Positions 49,562-57,217 of a stretch of 64,000 nt of DNA are shown here, piece after piece. The notes under the pieces are model-generated. The model ran no database searches. It saw only the letters and a list, made by a program, of their open reading frames with translations, and was not told the origin of the DNA. A program made the position numbers and the translations under genes. How positions within the stretch are numbered: the stretch's first letter is position 1; the number at the start of each line of letters is the position of its first letter. The stretch comes from Amycolatopsis sp. CA-230715 (lineage in GTDB: Bacteria; Actinomycetota; Actinomycetes; Mycobacteriales; Pseudonocardiaceae): NCBI RefSeq assembly GCF_018736145.1, contig NZ_CP059997.1, positions 1,115,501 to 1,179,500 of the forward strand, in the 5' to 3' direction.

Positions 49562-52426
49562 GGTACGCCAGCCCGGTGCCGTCGTGGTGCCGCGCCGCAT
49601 GCGGTAGGCGTCGTCCGCGTACGGCCTGGTGAAGCGGTAGACCGTGCGCATGGGCGTGCCCGGGTCGGCGTCGTAGAGGGTGTACAGCCGGGTGATCGTC
49701 GAGGACCGGATCTGCGAGCCGAGCAGGCCGCCGACCCCCGGCGTCCACGTGCCGCCCGAGGTGGCGGCGTGCTCGCTGCCGTCGGGGCCGAACCCGAAAC
49801 CGAGGGCGTAGGACACTGGCGAAACGATGCCGTCCGCGAGCACCGGCTGCCCCTGGCAGGGGTACAGCCAGGTGAGCTGCCAGTCGACGAGCGTCCTGCC
49901 GTCGCGGGGCAGGAGGTCGCCGACCGGGACGACCTGCCGCGTGGTGGGCATCGCGAAGGACAGCCAGTTCCGGGTCACGGTCGCCTTCAGCCGGAAGGCG
50001 ACCGCGCCGGGCGGCAGGTTCGTGCCGCGGCTGATCGACACGTCGCGCCAGCCGATGTCGTCCTCGGCGGCGCTGAACTCGGTGGTGCCTGCCACCGCAC
50101 CGGAGGCCGTCGCGAACTCGGCGGTCAGGCTGTTGCCGTCGCCGGTCTGGCCGCTCACGGTGGTCATGAGCTGGTGGTGCGCGGACAGGCCGGCGGGCAG
50201 TTTCAGCCACGGCGAGGTGAACCGCGCCGGGCGGCCGGATTCGTCGGGCACGTTGCCGTAGACCTCGGCGGTGGCGGGGCCCGGCTCCGGCGGGCTCGCG
50301 GAGTACCAGACGTTCCGCTCGAACCCGTCCGAGACCGGGGCACCGGAGAGTACGTCGACCGGGCGGGCGGACTCCGGATCCGCGGCACGCAGCACCCGCG
50401 CCTCGCCGCACCGGGTGGCGAGCGGATCGCGCACCGCGTCGGCCCACGGCGAGAAGGTGTGCCACGTGCGCGCGGTCGCGACGCCGAACCCGCCGACGAG
50501 GAAACCCAGTTCCGCCACCAGGAACCACGCGATCACGAGCGCGGCGGCGGACATCGGCGCGAAGGCGCCACGACGTCTTCGGCGCACCAGAGCGACGGCG
50601 ACGGCCAGCACGGTGACCACAATGGACACCGACCCGGCCAGAAGTGGTTGTCCGGCAAGGGGAACACCGGGCAGCACGTCGTCGGCCCACACATTGCGGC
50701 CCGCACCGGCCAGCAGGACCCAGCCCGCGGCGCCCGCCAGCAGCAGCGCGCCGAACACCAGCGCCCACCGGCCGTCGCCGGACAGCCGCCGCACCAGGCC
50801 GGGCCCGGCGAGCGCGGACCAGGTCAGGAAGATCGTCGCCACCCCGGCGAACGCGCCGAAGTGCCAGGTCCACTTGGACGGGGTGAGCACGAGGAGCACG
50901 AGACCGAGCGCGCAGGTCCAGCCGGTGAGCCACAGCGCCCACGGCAGCGGCCGCCGTCTTCGCCTGGCCAGCACGCACAGCACGGCGAAGAACGGCAGGA
51001 CGAGCAGCAGCAACAGCACCGGCGTGCGCAGGGCGAAGTTGCCGAGCGAGCTGTCCCCGAGCAGCGACCGGTAGCGGTCGAACTCGTCGTGCAGCGGATC
51101 CGGCGGCCCGGTCTCGAGCTTGCCGCCGAACGACGAACTGCCGCGGAGGAAGTCGGCGAGCGACCCGTCGGCGAACCCGGCGAACGCGGAGACCGCGGCG
51201 CACGACAGCACGCACAGAATCGTGGCTGCCGCGCCCGCCCTCGATCCGGCCGTGCGCCGGACCAGTTTCCCCGCCGCGACCGCGCCGAGTGCCAGCGGCA
51301 GCACCACGAGCACACCCGCGGTGTGCGCGATCAACCCGAGCGAGGCCGCGCCGACGGCGAGCCCGAGGTACGCCACGCGCTGGCGGCGCCTCGCGGCGAG
51401 CACGGCGGCGACGGTGACCGCCAGGCACGCCGCGACCGAAGCCTCCTGCCGGGTGCCGAGCCCGAACGGCAGCCACCAGGCGAGGAACAGCAGCGCGGGC
51501 ACGAACATCCGCCGCCCGCGCGCCACCTCGGCGACCGCGCTCCGCACCGCCAGCCAGGTGACGATCCCGAACAGCAGCGACGGCACGCGCAGCAGCACCG
51601 GGGCGGTGCCGAGGTCCAGCCACCACGAATAGAGCCGCAGCAGCCAGGTGAACGGGACGTAGGAATTGTTGTGGTACATGTAGTAGTTGCCGAAATAGCC
51701 CGCGTGCCGGTGGTTTTCGGCCATCGCGTACATCCAGCCGTCGTCACTCGTCCTCGGCGCGAGGAACAGCCACGCGATCAGCGCGGCACCCACGAGCACG
51801 TCGGGAGCGCCGATCCGGAAGCGGCGTTCGCGGCGGCTCTTCCTGCGGTGCACCGCGAGCAGGCAGGCCGCCGCGACGACGGCGCTGATCGCGACGACGC
51901 CGAGCAGCACGAGTTTCACCGGCGCCGGGGAGTTCGCGAACCGGTCGTCGACCCGCATCGTGACCTCGAGATCGGGACCGGGCAGGGCGGTGATCGCGGT
52001 GATGAGCGCGTCCACGTCCGGCATCGCCGAGCCGCCGAGCCGGTGCCCGTCCCTGGTATAGACCAGGCGGCCGTCCACGGTGTCGATCTCGTACCGGCAC
52101 GAGCCTGCCCGGACCTGATCCCGGAAAAGCACCGCGGTGCCGAGGAAAGCGGTGAGCACGCCGCCGTCCGCGGTGATCCGCAGGCCCTCGGCGTTCCCCG
52201 GCCGGTCGGGATCGGTGGTGGCGAACACGACGTGGGAGGCGCGATCGGCTTCGGCGGCGGCCGCCGCTTCGACCGCGCGGCATGAGAAAGCCGCCTTCAC
52301 CGCGAGGGGTTTACCCGCTTCGAGCGGGAGGAGCGTGGACTCCGGCGCGGTCGCGGCGAGCGGCCAACTGACCGACGGATCGGCGACCTCGACCGGGGCC
52401 AGCGGTATCAGCAGCGCGCCGAGCAC
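49553..52426 (-). CDS. Emb-type arabinosyltransferase (GT-C)
   Basis: 957 residues from the GTG at 52426. Emb proteins move arabinose from decaprenyl-phosphoarabinose onto arabinogalactan or lipoarabinomannan outside the membrane. The first outside domain (about 20-165) is followed by many membrane segments. APRTSDDGWMYAMAENHRHAGYFGNYY holds the catalytic Asp pair, and the C-terminal domain (about 630-957) is the carbohydrate-binding part. The GTG cuts into the first membrane helix. The frame is open further upstream, and ISAPPVAVECRPP... to RRRWLTAIACGAGALTVLG would give a normal basic N-terminus and full helix if translation began at the ATC at 52543, which has GGGGAGGGG just before it. A frameshift after the ATG at 52517 is another option. 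Confidence 0.87.
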   Translation of the reverse strand: MLGALLIPLAPVEVADPSVSWPLAATAPESTLLPLEAGKPLAVKAAFSCRAVEAAAAAEADRASHVVFATTDPDRPGNAEGLRITADGGVLTAFLGTAVLFRDQVRAGSCRYEIDTVDGRLVYTRDGHRLGGSAMPDVDALITAITALPGPDLEVTMRVDDRFANSPAPVKLVLLGVVAISAVVAAACLLAVHRRKSRRERRFRIGAPDVLVGAALIAWLFLAPRTSDDGWMYAMAENHRHAGYFGNYYMYHNNSYVPFTWLLRLYSWWLDLGTAPVLLRVPSLLFGIVTWLAVRSAVAEVARGRRMFVPALLFLAWWLPFGLGTRQEASVAACLAVTVAAVLAARRRQRVAYLGLAVGAASLGLIAHTAGVLVVLPLALGAVAAGKLVRRTAGSRAGAAATILCVLSCAAVSAFAGFADGSLADFLRGSSSFGGKLETGPPDPLHDEFDRYRSLLGDSSLGNFALRTPVLLLLLVLPFFAVLCVLARRRRRPLPWALWLTGWTCALGLVLLVLTPSKWTWHFGAFAGVATIFLTWSALAGPGLVRRLSGDGRWALVFGALLLAGAAGWVLLAGAGRNVWADDVLPGVPLAGQPLLAGSVSIVVTVLAVAVALVRRRRRGAFAPMSAAALVIAWFLVAELGFLVGGFGVATARTWHTFSPWADAVRDPLATRCGEARVLRAADPESARPVDVLSGAPVSDGFERNVWYSASPPEPGPATAEVYGNVPDESGRPARFTSPWLKLPAGLSAHHQLMTTVSGQTGDGNSLTAEFATASGAVAGTTEFSAAEDDIGWRDVSISRGTNLPPGAVAFRLKATVTRNWLSFAMPTTRQVVPVGDLLPRDGRTLVDWQLTWLYPCQGQPVLADGIVSPVSYALGFGFGPDGSEHAATSGGTWTPGVGGLLGSQIRSSTITRLYTLYDADPGTPMRTVYRFTRPYADDAYRMRRGTTTAPGWRTSP

Positions 52427-52729
52427 GGTGAGCGCGCCGGCGCCGCAGGCGATGGCCGTCAGCCACCTCCGGCGGCCGCGGGCGCGCGCCGGTGCCGGAG
52501 GTGTCGGCGGACGGCATTCGACGGCAACGGGCGGCGCGGAGATGGCCCCTCCCCAGGAGACAAGGTGGTGTCTCGTGAAGATAAGCCTTTCCGGGAATTT
52601 CGATAACCCCTAACAAATCGCCCGAAAGTCCCCGTAAAATTGCCCGTTGAGCCACGCCGCCGCGGAAAATTGAGGGGTCGGAATACGCCGAACGCGCGGA
52701 ACCATGCCGCCGACCGGCGACATCCCGGG

Positions 52730-52775
52730 GGCTCGTGTCCCGGTCACCGAACAAAAGAGAACCGGGACACGAGCC
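52730..52775 (-). terminator. 15-bp hairpin after PE-PPE-type hydrolase gene
   Basis: GGCTCGTGTCCCGGT (52730-52744) pairs fully with 52761-52775 around a 16-base A-rich loop, beginning nine bases beyond the stop of the minus-strand gene. The rest of the gap to 52543 is relatively AT-rich and should hold the promoter of the arabinosyltransferase gene. Confidence 0.78.
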
Positions 52776-52783
52776 GTGCCCTG

Positions 52784-53521
52784 TTAAGGAATAACCCGGT
52801 TTCTCAGGTTGTTGGGATACGGACCCGCGCCGTGGACGCCGAGTTCGTGGGCGAGATCGAAGTTGTAGAAGGGGTGCACGGTGAAGTACCCCTGCAGGTT
52901 CTGCCCACCGAAGCAGACCGGGTCCGCCCCGTTCGGCGAGTGGGGGCCGTTGCAGAGGCTCAGCGTGGGATAGCGGAACGAGTCGAGCGGGCGGAAACCG
53001 CCGCCGGGCCCGGGGAAGGGCAGGTAGCCGTTGACGCCGCCGGGGTCGCCCGGCCAGTTCGACTCCTCCTTCTGGCGCCGCCCGTCCGCGATCAGGATGC
53101 CCTGGATGTTCCGGTCCGGCGGCTCCGTCTCGAGTACGTTCCCGGCGATGAGCGCGCCCTCGCTGAACCCGGCGATGATCACCCGCGTGTTCAGGTCGCA
53201 GCCGGATTCGACGTACAGGTTGTGGAGCGCGGTCCGGAGGTTGGCGATCCCGATGTCGACGTTGCTCCACAGGTTCACGTCGGGTTGCGCGTTCGGGTAG
53301 GGAATGCGCACCGGGTTGGCGCCCTCGGGCGCGGTGGCGGGGTTGAGCATCCCCGCCGCGCCGCCGTCGGTGTACCCCGGCACCACGAACAGGACCGGGC
53401 CGCACGGTTGCGCGGCCTGCGCCGACGGCGCGGGCCCGATAGTCAAACCGGCGGCGGCGGCGAAGGACAGCGCGAGCGCCGTGACCCATCGTCGCCGCCG
53501 CGCACCGAATCTGGTCGTCAC
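52784..53521 (-). CDS. Secreted PE-PPE/cutinase-like serine hydrolase
   Basis: 245 residues from a GTG at 53521 with GGAG in front. A basic signal peptide (RRRRWVTALALSFAAAAGL) ends near AQAA at residue 37. FVVPGYTDGGAAGMLNPATAPEG and IAGFSEGALIAGNVLE are the opening strand and nucleophile elbow of the PE-PPE domain (serine in GFSEG). The conserved Asp and His are probably in GILIADGRR and FTVHPFYNF. Relatives are esterases of the mycobacterial envelope. It is likely an exported esterase. Confidence 0.82.
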   Translation of the reverse strand: MTTRFGARRRRWVTALALSFAAAAGLTIGPAPSAQAAQPCGPVLFVVPGYTDGGAAGMLNPATAPEGANPVRIPYPNAQPDVNLWSNVDIGIANLRTALHNLYVESGCDLNTRVIIAGFSEGALIAGNVLETEPPDRNIQGILIADGRRQKEESNWPGDPGGVNGYLPFPGPGGGFRPLDSFRYPTLSLCNGPHSPNGADPVCFGGQNLQGYFTVHPFYNFDLAHELGVHGAGPYPNNLRNRVIP

Positions 53522-53612
53522 GACATCTCCTCACTGTGTGTGCTCGACTGGCGCCGCGACCGTAGCGAACGGCGATGAAGCACCGATGAAAAGGCTCCGC
53601 GAGCGGCGGGGA

Positions 53613-54323
53613 TCACCAGGGCAGGGTGCCTTCGGCGTCGACGTAGCCGCAGGTGGGGCCGTCGGGGCCGAGCAGCGCCGTGCGCACGATGATCTCGGCG
53701 CCCTCCTCGACGGTCTGGACACCGGCGTGGTCGTTGAGATCGGTCTTGGTGAACCCCGGTTCCACCGCGTTGATCCGCATGGTGGGCAACGCTTTCGCGT
53801 ACTGGACGGTGATCATGTTGACCGCGGTCTTCGACGCGGCGTATGCGACGCCTCGGTAGGCGTACGCCGGGGTCCCCGGGGTGGCGACCCTGGTGAGCGA
53901 GGCCAGCCCGCTGCTGACGTTGACCACGACCGGGGCCGGGGAACGCCGCAGCAGCGGGAGGAACGCGTGGAGCACGCGCACCGTGCCGAAGACGTTCGTC
54001 TCGAAGGTCCGGCGCAGCACGTCCGCGGTCAGCTCCTCGGCACCGATCACGACCTTGCCGTCGGCCATTTCGTGCTGGGCACCGGCGTTGTTGACGAGGA
54101 CGTCCAGTCCCCCGTCTGCCTCGATGACCCGCGCCGCGGCATCGACGGACGCGTCATCGGTGATGTCGAGCTGGATCGCCCGCGCGCCAAGCCGTTCGGC
54201 GGCCTCGCGCCCGCGCCGGTCGTCCCGGCTTCCTATGTAGACGGTGTGCCCTTCGGCGATGAGCCGTCGTGCCGTCTCGAAGCCGAGCCCCTTGTTCGCG
54301 CCGGTGATCAGTGTCGTCGTCAT
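53613..54323 (-). CDS. Short-chain dehydrogenase/reductase (classical)
   Basis: 236 residues. TGANKGLGFETARRL binds NADP, NNAG is the conserved strand-4 motif, NVSSGLAS supplies the catalytic serine and YAASK the Tyr-Lys pair, so it is a fully active-looking carbonyl reductase-like enzyme. The promoter upstream has TTGACT and TAGCGT boxes 19 bp apart with an inner dyad, the mark of MerR control, and the divergent MerR gene is next to it. The second box ends eight bases from the ATG, so the message is probably leaderless. Substrate unknown. Confidence 0.88.
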   Translation of the reverse strand: MTTTLITGANKGLGFETARRLIAEGHTVYIGSRDDRRGREAAERLGARAIQLDITDDASVDAAARVIEADGGLDVLVNNAGAQHEMADGKVVIGAEELTADVLRRTFETNVFGTVRVLHAFLPLLRRSPAPVVVNVSSGLASLTRVATPGTPAYAYRGVAYAASKTAVNMITVQYAKALPTMRINAVEPGFTKTDLNDHAGVQTVEEGAEIIVRTALLGPDGPTCGYVDAEGTLPW

Positions 54324-54330
54324 GGATGCG

Positions 54331-54361
54331 ACGCTACGATTGAGAGCGCGCTCGAAGTCAA
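54331..54361 (-). promoter_or_regulatory. MerR-type promoter of the SDR gene (19-bp spacer)
   Basis: Read on the minus strand, TTGACT (54361-54356) and TAGCGT (54336-54331) are separated by 19 bp holding the dyad GAGCGCGCTC. The long spacer is the signature of promoters opened by MerR-family activators. A second, similar element lies 127 bp upstream in the same direction. Confidence 0.7.
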
Positions 54362-54438
54362 CACGCACCTCGGCCCCGGACTTCAAGGACATCACGGTGC
54401 ACGCCGGCGGGGTTTCCTGGTACGGCAACTACGCCTAG
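54362..54438 (+). pseudogene. Short possible gene remnant between duplicated MerR elements
   Basis: Between the two copies of the promoter element the plus strand reads DFKDITVHAGGVSWYGNYA and then stop (TAG at 54436), with strongly G/C third positions as in real genes here. No start or ribosome site belongs to it, so it looks like the 3' scrap of a lost gene. I cannot name the family. The alternative is chance in GC-rich DNA. Confidence 0.3.
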
Positions 54439-54457
54439 GTGCTGCGGCTGACCCCCG

Positions 54458-54488
54458 GCGCTACGATCGAGGGCGTGCTCGAAGTCAA
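54458..54488 (-). promoter_or_regulatory. Second copy of the MerR-type element, overlapping merR start
   Basis: TTGACT (54488-54483) and TAGCGC (54463-54458) are again 19 bp apart on the minus strand. The copy shares about 28 of 32 bases with the element at 54331-54361 and contains the GTG start of the MerR gene. Binding here would let the regulator repress its own gene. Confidence 0.55.
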
Positions 54489-54891
54489 CGACGACGGCAT
54501 CAGCATCGCCGAGGCGGCCCGCCGCACCGGGGTCAGCGTGCACACCCTGCGCTACTACGAACGCGCCGGTCTCGTCGTCACCGCGATCGACCGCACCTCG
54601 GGCGGCAGGCGGCGCTACCGGCAGGTCGACCTGAACTGGATCACCGTGTGCACCAAGCTGCGCGCCACCGGCATGCCGATCAGGACCATCCGCCGCTACG
54701 CCGAACTCGTCGCCGCCGGGCACGGCAACGAGCAGGAACGGCTCGCCCTCATGGAAGCCCACCGCGCCGACGTGCTCGCCAGGCTCGCGGAAATGCGGCG
54801 GAGCCTCGACCTCATCGACCACAAGATCGACGTCTACCGGGGCAGGCTCGCCGCCGGGGACGCCGACCAGCTCTGGGCACCACGCCGCTGA
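54475..54891 (+). CDS. MerR-family transcriptional regulator
   Basis: 138 residues from the GTG at 54475; an upstream in-frame start would run through the promoter element. ISIAEAARRTGVSVHTLRYYERAGLV is the MerR helix-turn-helix, SGGRRRYRQVDLNWITVCTKLRATGMPIRTIRRYAELVAAG the wing and second helix pair, and a coiled coil ends the chain. There is no metal-binding Cys set, so a small molecule is the likely signal. The SDR gene across the shared promoter region is the probable target. Confidence 0.9.
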   Translation: MLEVNDDGISIAEAARRTGVSVHTLRYYERAGLVVTAIDRTSGGRRRYRQVDLNWITVCTKLRATGMPIRTIRRYAELVAAGHGNEQERLALMEAHRADVLARLAEMRRSLDLIDHKIDVYRGRLAAGDADQLWAPRR

Positions 54892-54906
54892 AGTCCGAAG
54901 TGGACT
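54892..54906 (+). terminator. Small hairpin after merR
   Basis: AGTCC (54892-54896) pairs with GGACT (54902-54906) around GAAGT, directly after the stop and before the convergent second MerR gene. Same style as the hairpins at 15115 and 44925. Weak on its own. Confidence 0.4.
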
Positions 54907-54913
54907 CAGGCCG

Positions 54914-55339
54914 TCAGTGCACGCGCCCGTGGCTTTCCTCCAGCGAGAGCCCGCGCATCCGCCCGTCGATGATCGACCAGAACCGGGAGCACTTCATGGG
55001 CTCGCTCGCCGGGCACTTCAGGCCGTGTTCGAGCGCGGTGCGGGCCACCTCGATGCGGTGCTGCCGCTCGGCCAGCTCGGCCAGCTTCCGCTCGATCATC
55101 TCCCGCCTGCCGGTGCGCTCACCGTCGAGGTAGGTCCCGATCTCGGCGAGGGAGAATCCGATCTCGGCGAGGAAGAGGACAACGGCGACGTCCTTGACCG
55201 CGGACTCGGCGTAACGCCGCCGCCCCGAATCCCGCGAGGACGGCCGCACCAAGCCGAGCTCGTCGTAGTACCGCAGCGCGCTCGTCGGCACGCCGGTGCG
55301 CTCGGACAGCTCGCCGATCGACAGCGTCGTCGTGGTCAT
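54914..55339 (-). CDS. MerR-family transcriptional regulator with two C-terminal cysteines
   Basis: 141 residues from the ATG at 55339. LSIGELSERTGVPTSALRYYDELGLV is the DNA-binding motif and SGRRRYAESAVKDVAVVLFLAEIGFSLAEI the wing region. After the coiled coil come Cys109 and Cys117 in LKCPASEPMKCSRFW, a pattern seen in several MerR relatives and possibly redox- or metal-responsive. It faces a methyltransferase gene; the promoter between them has a perfect ACTTCAAG/CTTGAAGT dyad inside a 19-bp spacer. It should activate that gene. Confidence 0.9.
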   Translation of the reverse strand: MTTTTLSIGELSERTGVPTSALRYYDELGLVRPSSRDSGRRRYAESAVKDVAVVLFLAEIGFSLAEIGTYLDGERTGRREMIERKLAELAERQHRIEVARTALEHGLKCPASEPMKCSRFWSIIDGRMRGLSLEESHGRVH

Positions 55340-55369
55340 TGACTTCAAGCCTACTTGAAGTGCTTTGCT
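55339..55369 (+). promoter_or_regulatory. MerR-type promoter of the methyltransferase gene
   Basis: TTGACT (55339-55344) and TTTGCT (55364-55369) are 19 bp apart. The dyad ACTTCAAG (55342-55349) and CTTGAAGT (55354-55361) is perfect. The ATG at 55376 is six to seven bases beyond the second box, so transcription probably starts at the A of the ATG and the message is leaderless. Confidence 0.78.
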
Positions 55370-55375
55370 CGCCGC

Positions 55376-56041
55376 ATGGACATCGGACAACGGGCACTGG
55401 GCCATTTCCTGCGGTGGTGGGCACGGCACGGCGGGCTGGCGCAGTTCCACCGGCCGACCGGAGCGCCGGGACACCTCGCGGGCTGGATCATGGGCAGCCG
55501 GTCGTCGAACGTGGCGCGCAACCGTTGGGCGGCAAGGCTTCTCGACGTCCAGCCGACCGACCGCGTGGTCGAAATCGGCTGCGGTCCCGGCGTGGCCGTC
55601 GCCGCGCTCAGCGCACTGGCGCCGCGGGGGCTGGTGGTCGGCGTCGACCATTCGGCGGTCATGATCGGCCAGGCCCGCCGCCGCAACCGCGCGGCCGTGC
55701 GGGCCGGACGGGTGCGCCTCGTGCACGCGCCGGTCGAAGGACTGTCCACAAGCGACGGACCGTTCGACGCCGCGCTCGCGGTCAACACGATCGGCATGTG
55801 GCCGGACCCGGCCGACCGGCTGCGCGAACTCGCGCTGCTGTTGCGCCCCGGCGGACGCATCGCACTGGTTTCGCAGCCGCGCTGCCCCGGCGCCACCGCG
55901 GCGACTTCGGCGAACGCCGCCACCGAACTGGCGGCCCTGCTCACCGAAGCCGGGTTCGGGCAGCTCCGGGTCGAACTGCTCGACCTCGATCCGCCGGTGG
56001 CGTGCGTGCTCGGACGACTGGTGCCCGAACCGGCGCGGTGA
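55376..56041 (+). CDS. Class I SAM-dependent methyltransferase
   Basis: 221 residues from the ATG at 55376. VVEIGCGPGVAVAALSALAPRGLVVGVDHSAVMI is motif I and II, and LLLRPGGRIALVSQPR motif III. An N-terminal stretch (LGHFLRWWARHGGLAQFHRPTGAPGHLAGWIMG) is common in actinobacterial small-molecule methyltransferases of this group. Control by the divergent MerR gene suggests that it responds to a toxic or signal compound, which it may also modify; that is inference. Probably translated from a leaderless message. Confidence 0.88.
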   Translation: MDIGQRALGHFLRWWARHGGLAQFHRPTGAPGHLAGWIMGSRSSNVARNRWAARLLDVQPTDRVVEIGCGPGVAVAALSALAPRGLVVGVDHSAVMIGQARRRNRAAVRAGRVRLVHAPVEGLSTSDGPFDAALAVNTIGMWPDPADRLRELALLLRPGGRIALVSQPRCPGATAATSANAATELAALLTEAGFGQLRVELLDLDPPVACVLGRLVPEPAR

Positions 56042-56149
56042 TTCGCGAGAACGGGTCTTGCCCTCGACAGTGCCCTGCCGGTCCTGCCGCGTGCCATCGC
56101 GGCTGGGCATACTGGCTGGCGGTAGCGGTTCGAGCAGGCCGGAGGTGCC

Positions 56150-57211
56150 GTGCGCGCGCACGAACAGAAATCGGCGAGCGGACCGCGTGCGGGCACCCCG
56201 CGGCGGGACCCGGTCCCGGCGAGCCTGGACGCGGCCCTGATCGCGGCGAACGGCGGCAGGCCCGCCCCGCACCAGGTACTGACGGCCCAGCAGGTGGTGG
56301 GCAACAGCGTGGTGGGCCAGTCGATGACCGGTACCGCACCGGTCGTCCAGCGCGCGGTCGACGCCAGCCTCCCCCAGCCCGGCGCGGCCGAACGGTCCGC
56401 GGCGGTGCCCGACCTCCCGGCCGCGCTCGTGCAGCAGCTCCAAGCGGCACGCGCCGCGAGCGAACGCGAGGCGGCCCTGCGGGCCATGACCGACTACGTG
56501 TGGAACCAGATCGGCGACCAGGACGCCGAACTCCGGGCGAGGGTCCGGTTGCGTTACGTCAACCGCGCCACGGGGCCCGGCGGCGCGATGGCCCTCACCC
56601 ACGAGCAGCTCGGCGGGGCGGAGGACGACAGTCCGCCGATCGTGCTCAGCATCTACCGCGGCGCGTTCGAGCGCGGTCCCGCGGTGCTCTACAGCACCCT
56701 GCGGCACGAACTCATCCACGCCATGCAGCGCTCCATGGTTCCCGACGAGGGCGAGGCCTCGGCCACGGACGAGTTCATGTTCGAAAACCTGTACCCACCG
56801 CCGGAGCTGGGCCCCGAAACCCGCGACACCCTGCAGCTGCCCATGCAGGAGATCGAAACGCACGTCTGGGAACTGGTGCACGCGGGCGAAACCGGGGTGG
56901 ACCAGACCTACCGCACCGAGACGGTCGACTGGCTCGTGCGGTACACCGACGACCTCGTCACCGGGATCGGGGGAACCACCGCCGGCCAGTTCGGCTACTG
57001 GCGCAACTACCTCTCCCGGGCCCGGCGCTTGCTGGGCGATGCCGCGGCCGCGCTCGGCACCGAGGCGGCGGCACCGGTGACCGCGGCGGCCGGGCGGCTG
57101 GCCGCGGCGATCGCGACCCGTGCCGCCGCGGCCGCGAACTCCGCAGACGACGAAGGCAGGCGGAGCCGCTCACCCGGCGAGCAGCCGTCCAGCAAGCGGA
57201 CGAAGCGCTGA
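56150..57211 (+). CDS. DUF4157-like HExxH metalloprotein, possible eCIS-associated effector
   Basis: 353 residues from a GTG at 56150 with GGAGG four bases upstream. The N-terminus MRAHEQKSASGPRAG, a proline-rich stretch and VVGNSVVGQSM...PVVQRAVD have the style of actinobacterial DUF4157 proteins that travel with extracellular contractile injection systems. STLRHELIHAMQ carries the zinc motif HELIH at residues 186-190, with Glu234, Glu236 or His238 as the third ligand candidate. Ala-rich helices and a basic tail end the chain. No signal peptide is seen and no injection-system genes are in the window. A metallopeptidase effector or toxin is plausible; an ordinary cytoplasmic protease cannot be excluded. 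Confidence 0.65.
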   Translation: MRAHEQKSASGPRAGTPRRDPVPASLDAALIAANGGRPAPHQVLTAQQVVGNSVVGQSMTGTAPVVQRAVDASLPQPGAAERSAAVPDLPAALVQQLQAARAASEREAALRAMTDYVWNQIGDQDAELRARVRLRYVNRATGPGGAMALTHEQLGGAEDDSPPIVLSIYRGAFERGPAVLYSTLRHELIHAMQRSMVPDEGEASATDEFMFENLYPPPELGPETRDTLQLPMQEIETHVWELVHAGETGVDQTYRTETVDWLVRYTDDLVTGIGGTTAGQFGYWRNYLSRARRLLGDAAAALGTEAAAPVTAAAGRLAAAIATRAAAAANSADDEGRRSRSPGEQPSSKRTKR

Positions 57212-57217
57212 GCCGGG

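Noticed and set aside
49769..52285. An 838-codon open frame on the plus strand
   Set aside because: Antisense of the arabinosyltransferase; low-complexity Arg/Gly/Gln-rich product.
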